Origin: Anaerosphaera aminiphila DSM 21120
GTDB lineage: Bacteria; Bacillota; Clostridia; Tissierellales; Peptoniphilaceae
Assembly: GCF_900129925.1 (NCBI RefSeq)
Contig: NZ_FQXI01000007.1
Coordinates: 1-64,000 of the forward strand
Reading direction: 5' to 3'
DNA: 64,000 nucleotides
Part shown: positions 63,412 to 64,000 of the stretch, piece after piece
Layout: each line of letters starts with the position of its first letter
How positions within the stretch are numbered: the stretch's first letter is position 1
Program-made: the position numbers and the translations under genes
Notes under the pieces: generated by a model
The model's input: the letters and a program-made list of their open reading frames with translations, nothing else
Told to the model about the DNA's origin: nothing
The model's database searches: none

Positions 63412-63663
63412 ATGAGTAAAAAGAAAGAAAAAGTTATTTTAGAAATAGCAAAAACAAAGGAAAAAATATCTGTTTTACAGAGTAAGCTACGAGAATTGGA
63501 GCGAAAGAAAACAGAACTTGAAAATACGGAGATTGTAGAACTTGTTCGCAGTACCAAAATGAACACCAGTGAACTATCTGAATTTTTAAAGGCGTATCGA
63601 GAAAAAAACGATGCGTCTTTTTTCATTCAAAAACAGGAGGAAATAAACCATGAAGAAAATTAA
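63412..63663 (+). CDS. DUF4315-family protein
   Basis: 83 residues from the ATG at 63412 behind AGGAGGG. A coiled-coil start (KEKISVLQSKLRELERKKTE) and NTSELSEFLKAYRE fit the short DUF4315 proteins always found here in Tn1549-like elements. It overlaps the next gene by 14 bases. Confidence 0.88.
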   Translation: MSKKKEKVILEIAKTKEKISVLQSKLRELERKKTELENTEIVELVRSTKMNTSELSEFLKAYREKNDASFFIQKQEEINHEEN

Positions 63664-64000
63664 GATTCGTATCTTTGCTACTTTATTTGCAGTATTTCTT
63701 TGCTTACTAGCATTTCCAATAACAGCTTTTGCAGGTGGTGGTGAAGAAATTCCACATATTTCTGAAGAAACTGAAACATCAAAAACTGACCCTGCTCCTC
63801 TCACTCCCGATGGTAATCTCACCCTTGTAGACGATATTTCAGAGGAAGAAGCCGAGGATAAGCAATTCGTGACCCTTGTTTCCAAGAACGGAAACTATTT
63901 TTACTTAGTAATCGACCGGGCTGAAGACAAAGAAAATGTCTACTTCCTCAACCTTGTGGATGAGGCAGATTTACTTGCACTTATTGAAGGAGAAACCCCA
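63650..64000 (+). CDS. DUF4366-family secreted/membrane protein (partial)
   Basis: The frame from the ATG at 63650 (AGGAGG site) runs off the window after 117 codons. Signal peptide MKKIKIRIFATLFAVFLCLL with cleavage after AFA, then an acidic Ser/Thr/Pro stretch (TSKTDPAPLTPDG) and FVTLVSKNGNYFYLVIDR, the DUF4366 core. Usually a C-terminal helix follows. Position and pattern fit the Tn1549 family. Confidence 0.88.
   Translation, partial: MKKIKIRIFATLFAVFLCLLAFPITAFAGGGEEIPHISEETETSKTDPAPLTPDGNLTLVDDISEEEAEDKQFVTLVSKNGNYFYLVIDRAEDKENVYFLNLVDEADLLALIEGETP

Larger units (their letters stand above)
42740..64000 (+). mobile_element. Integrative conjugative element of the Tn1549/CTn family, left part
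   Basis: Continuous block in the order parA, parB, DUF6017-like initiator, DUF7768, PcfB, VirD4, Maff2, VirB6-like, PrgI, VirB4, CD1107/NlpC, DUF4315, DUF4366, which is the conserved transfer module of Tn1549-like elements. All genes are on the plus strand and visibly richer in G+C than the host genes to the left. Cargo: an IetAS-like pair, an XRE regulator and a type IIG-like restriction enzyme. Relaxase, integrase and right end are beyond the window. Confidence 0.92.

Noticed and set aside
1-64000. CRISPR array, tRNA or rRNA genes
   Set aside because: No regularly spaced short repeats and no TTCRANNC-type tRNA loops or rRNA motifs were seen. The interspersed repeats are too few and too far apart for a CRISPR.

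Overview
The window looks like the chromosome of a low-G+C Gram-positive anaerobe. It centres on the replication origin (dnaA-dnaN-yaaA-recF-gyrB-gyrA to one side, rpmH-rnpA-yidD-yidC-jag-mnmE-mnmG-rsmG-soj-spo0J to the other). The AT-rich codons, AGGAGG-type ribosome sites, Firmicutes-type primosome proteins (DnaD plus a DnaC/DnaI-like loader) and the lack of sporulation genes apart from one SigB/SigF-type module suggest an anaerobic coccus of the Tissierellia/Peptoniphilaceae type (Peptoniphilus, Parvimonas, Anaerococcus and relatives). The assignment is inferred from gene order and style, not from a 16S gene, and none is present.

Layout. 1-4.6 kb: the tail of an ISL3-type transposase, an interspersed repeat, and a minus-strand operon (GNAT, DnaD, DnaC-like loader, aminotransferase, small membrane protein). 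4.8-8.2 kb: MATE exporter with NAD(P)HX epimerase, then the lipoprotein YerB. 8.2-12.1 kb: an accessory patch with a broken gene copy, two repeat copies, five very small membrane proteins on the minus strand, and a divergent BlaI repressor/M56 membrane protease pair. 12.1-20.3 kb: transport and housekeeping genes (BrnQ, PfpI, ProC, split chromate transporter, DUF1275, DUF975), then a sigma factor/anti-sigma/anti-anti-sigma module whose anti-sigma protein has lost the usual ATP-binding boxes. 20.4-37.5 kb: the origin region, with a two-part oriC around dnaA and two parS-like palindromes flanking a small gene ahead of soj-spo0J. 37.5-42.7 kb: PhzF, class V aminotransferase, a CutA/NIF3-like protein, polysaccharide deacetylase and rlmD (rumA).

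From about 42.73 kb to the end lies the left part of an integrative conjugative element (ICE) of the Tn1549/CTn family, inserted in the 3' end of rlmD and apparently replacing its last codons with a roughly 108-residue tail. Its backbone is parA, parB, a replication-initiator-like protein, DUF7768, PcfB, VirD4, Maff2, a VirB6-like protein, PrgI, VirB4, an NlpC/P60 hydrolase, DUF4315 and DUF4366. Relaxase and integrase lie beyond the window.

Two cargo blocks interrupt this backbone. One is an AAA+ ATPase/subtilisin pair resembling the IetAS anti-phage system, placed between two diverged copies of the parA leader. The other is a large single-chain (type IIG-like) restriction-modification protein with a small regulator, placed between partial copies of the virD4 3' end and maff2, with a 13-bp direct repeat bordering it. 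A third small insertion, an XRE regulator gene, sits at the end of the full-length virD4. The ICE therefore looks like a defence-carrying element with at least two cargo hot spots.
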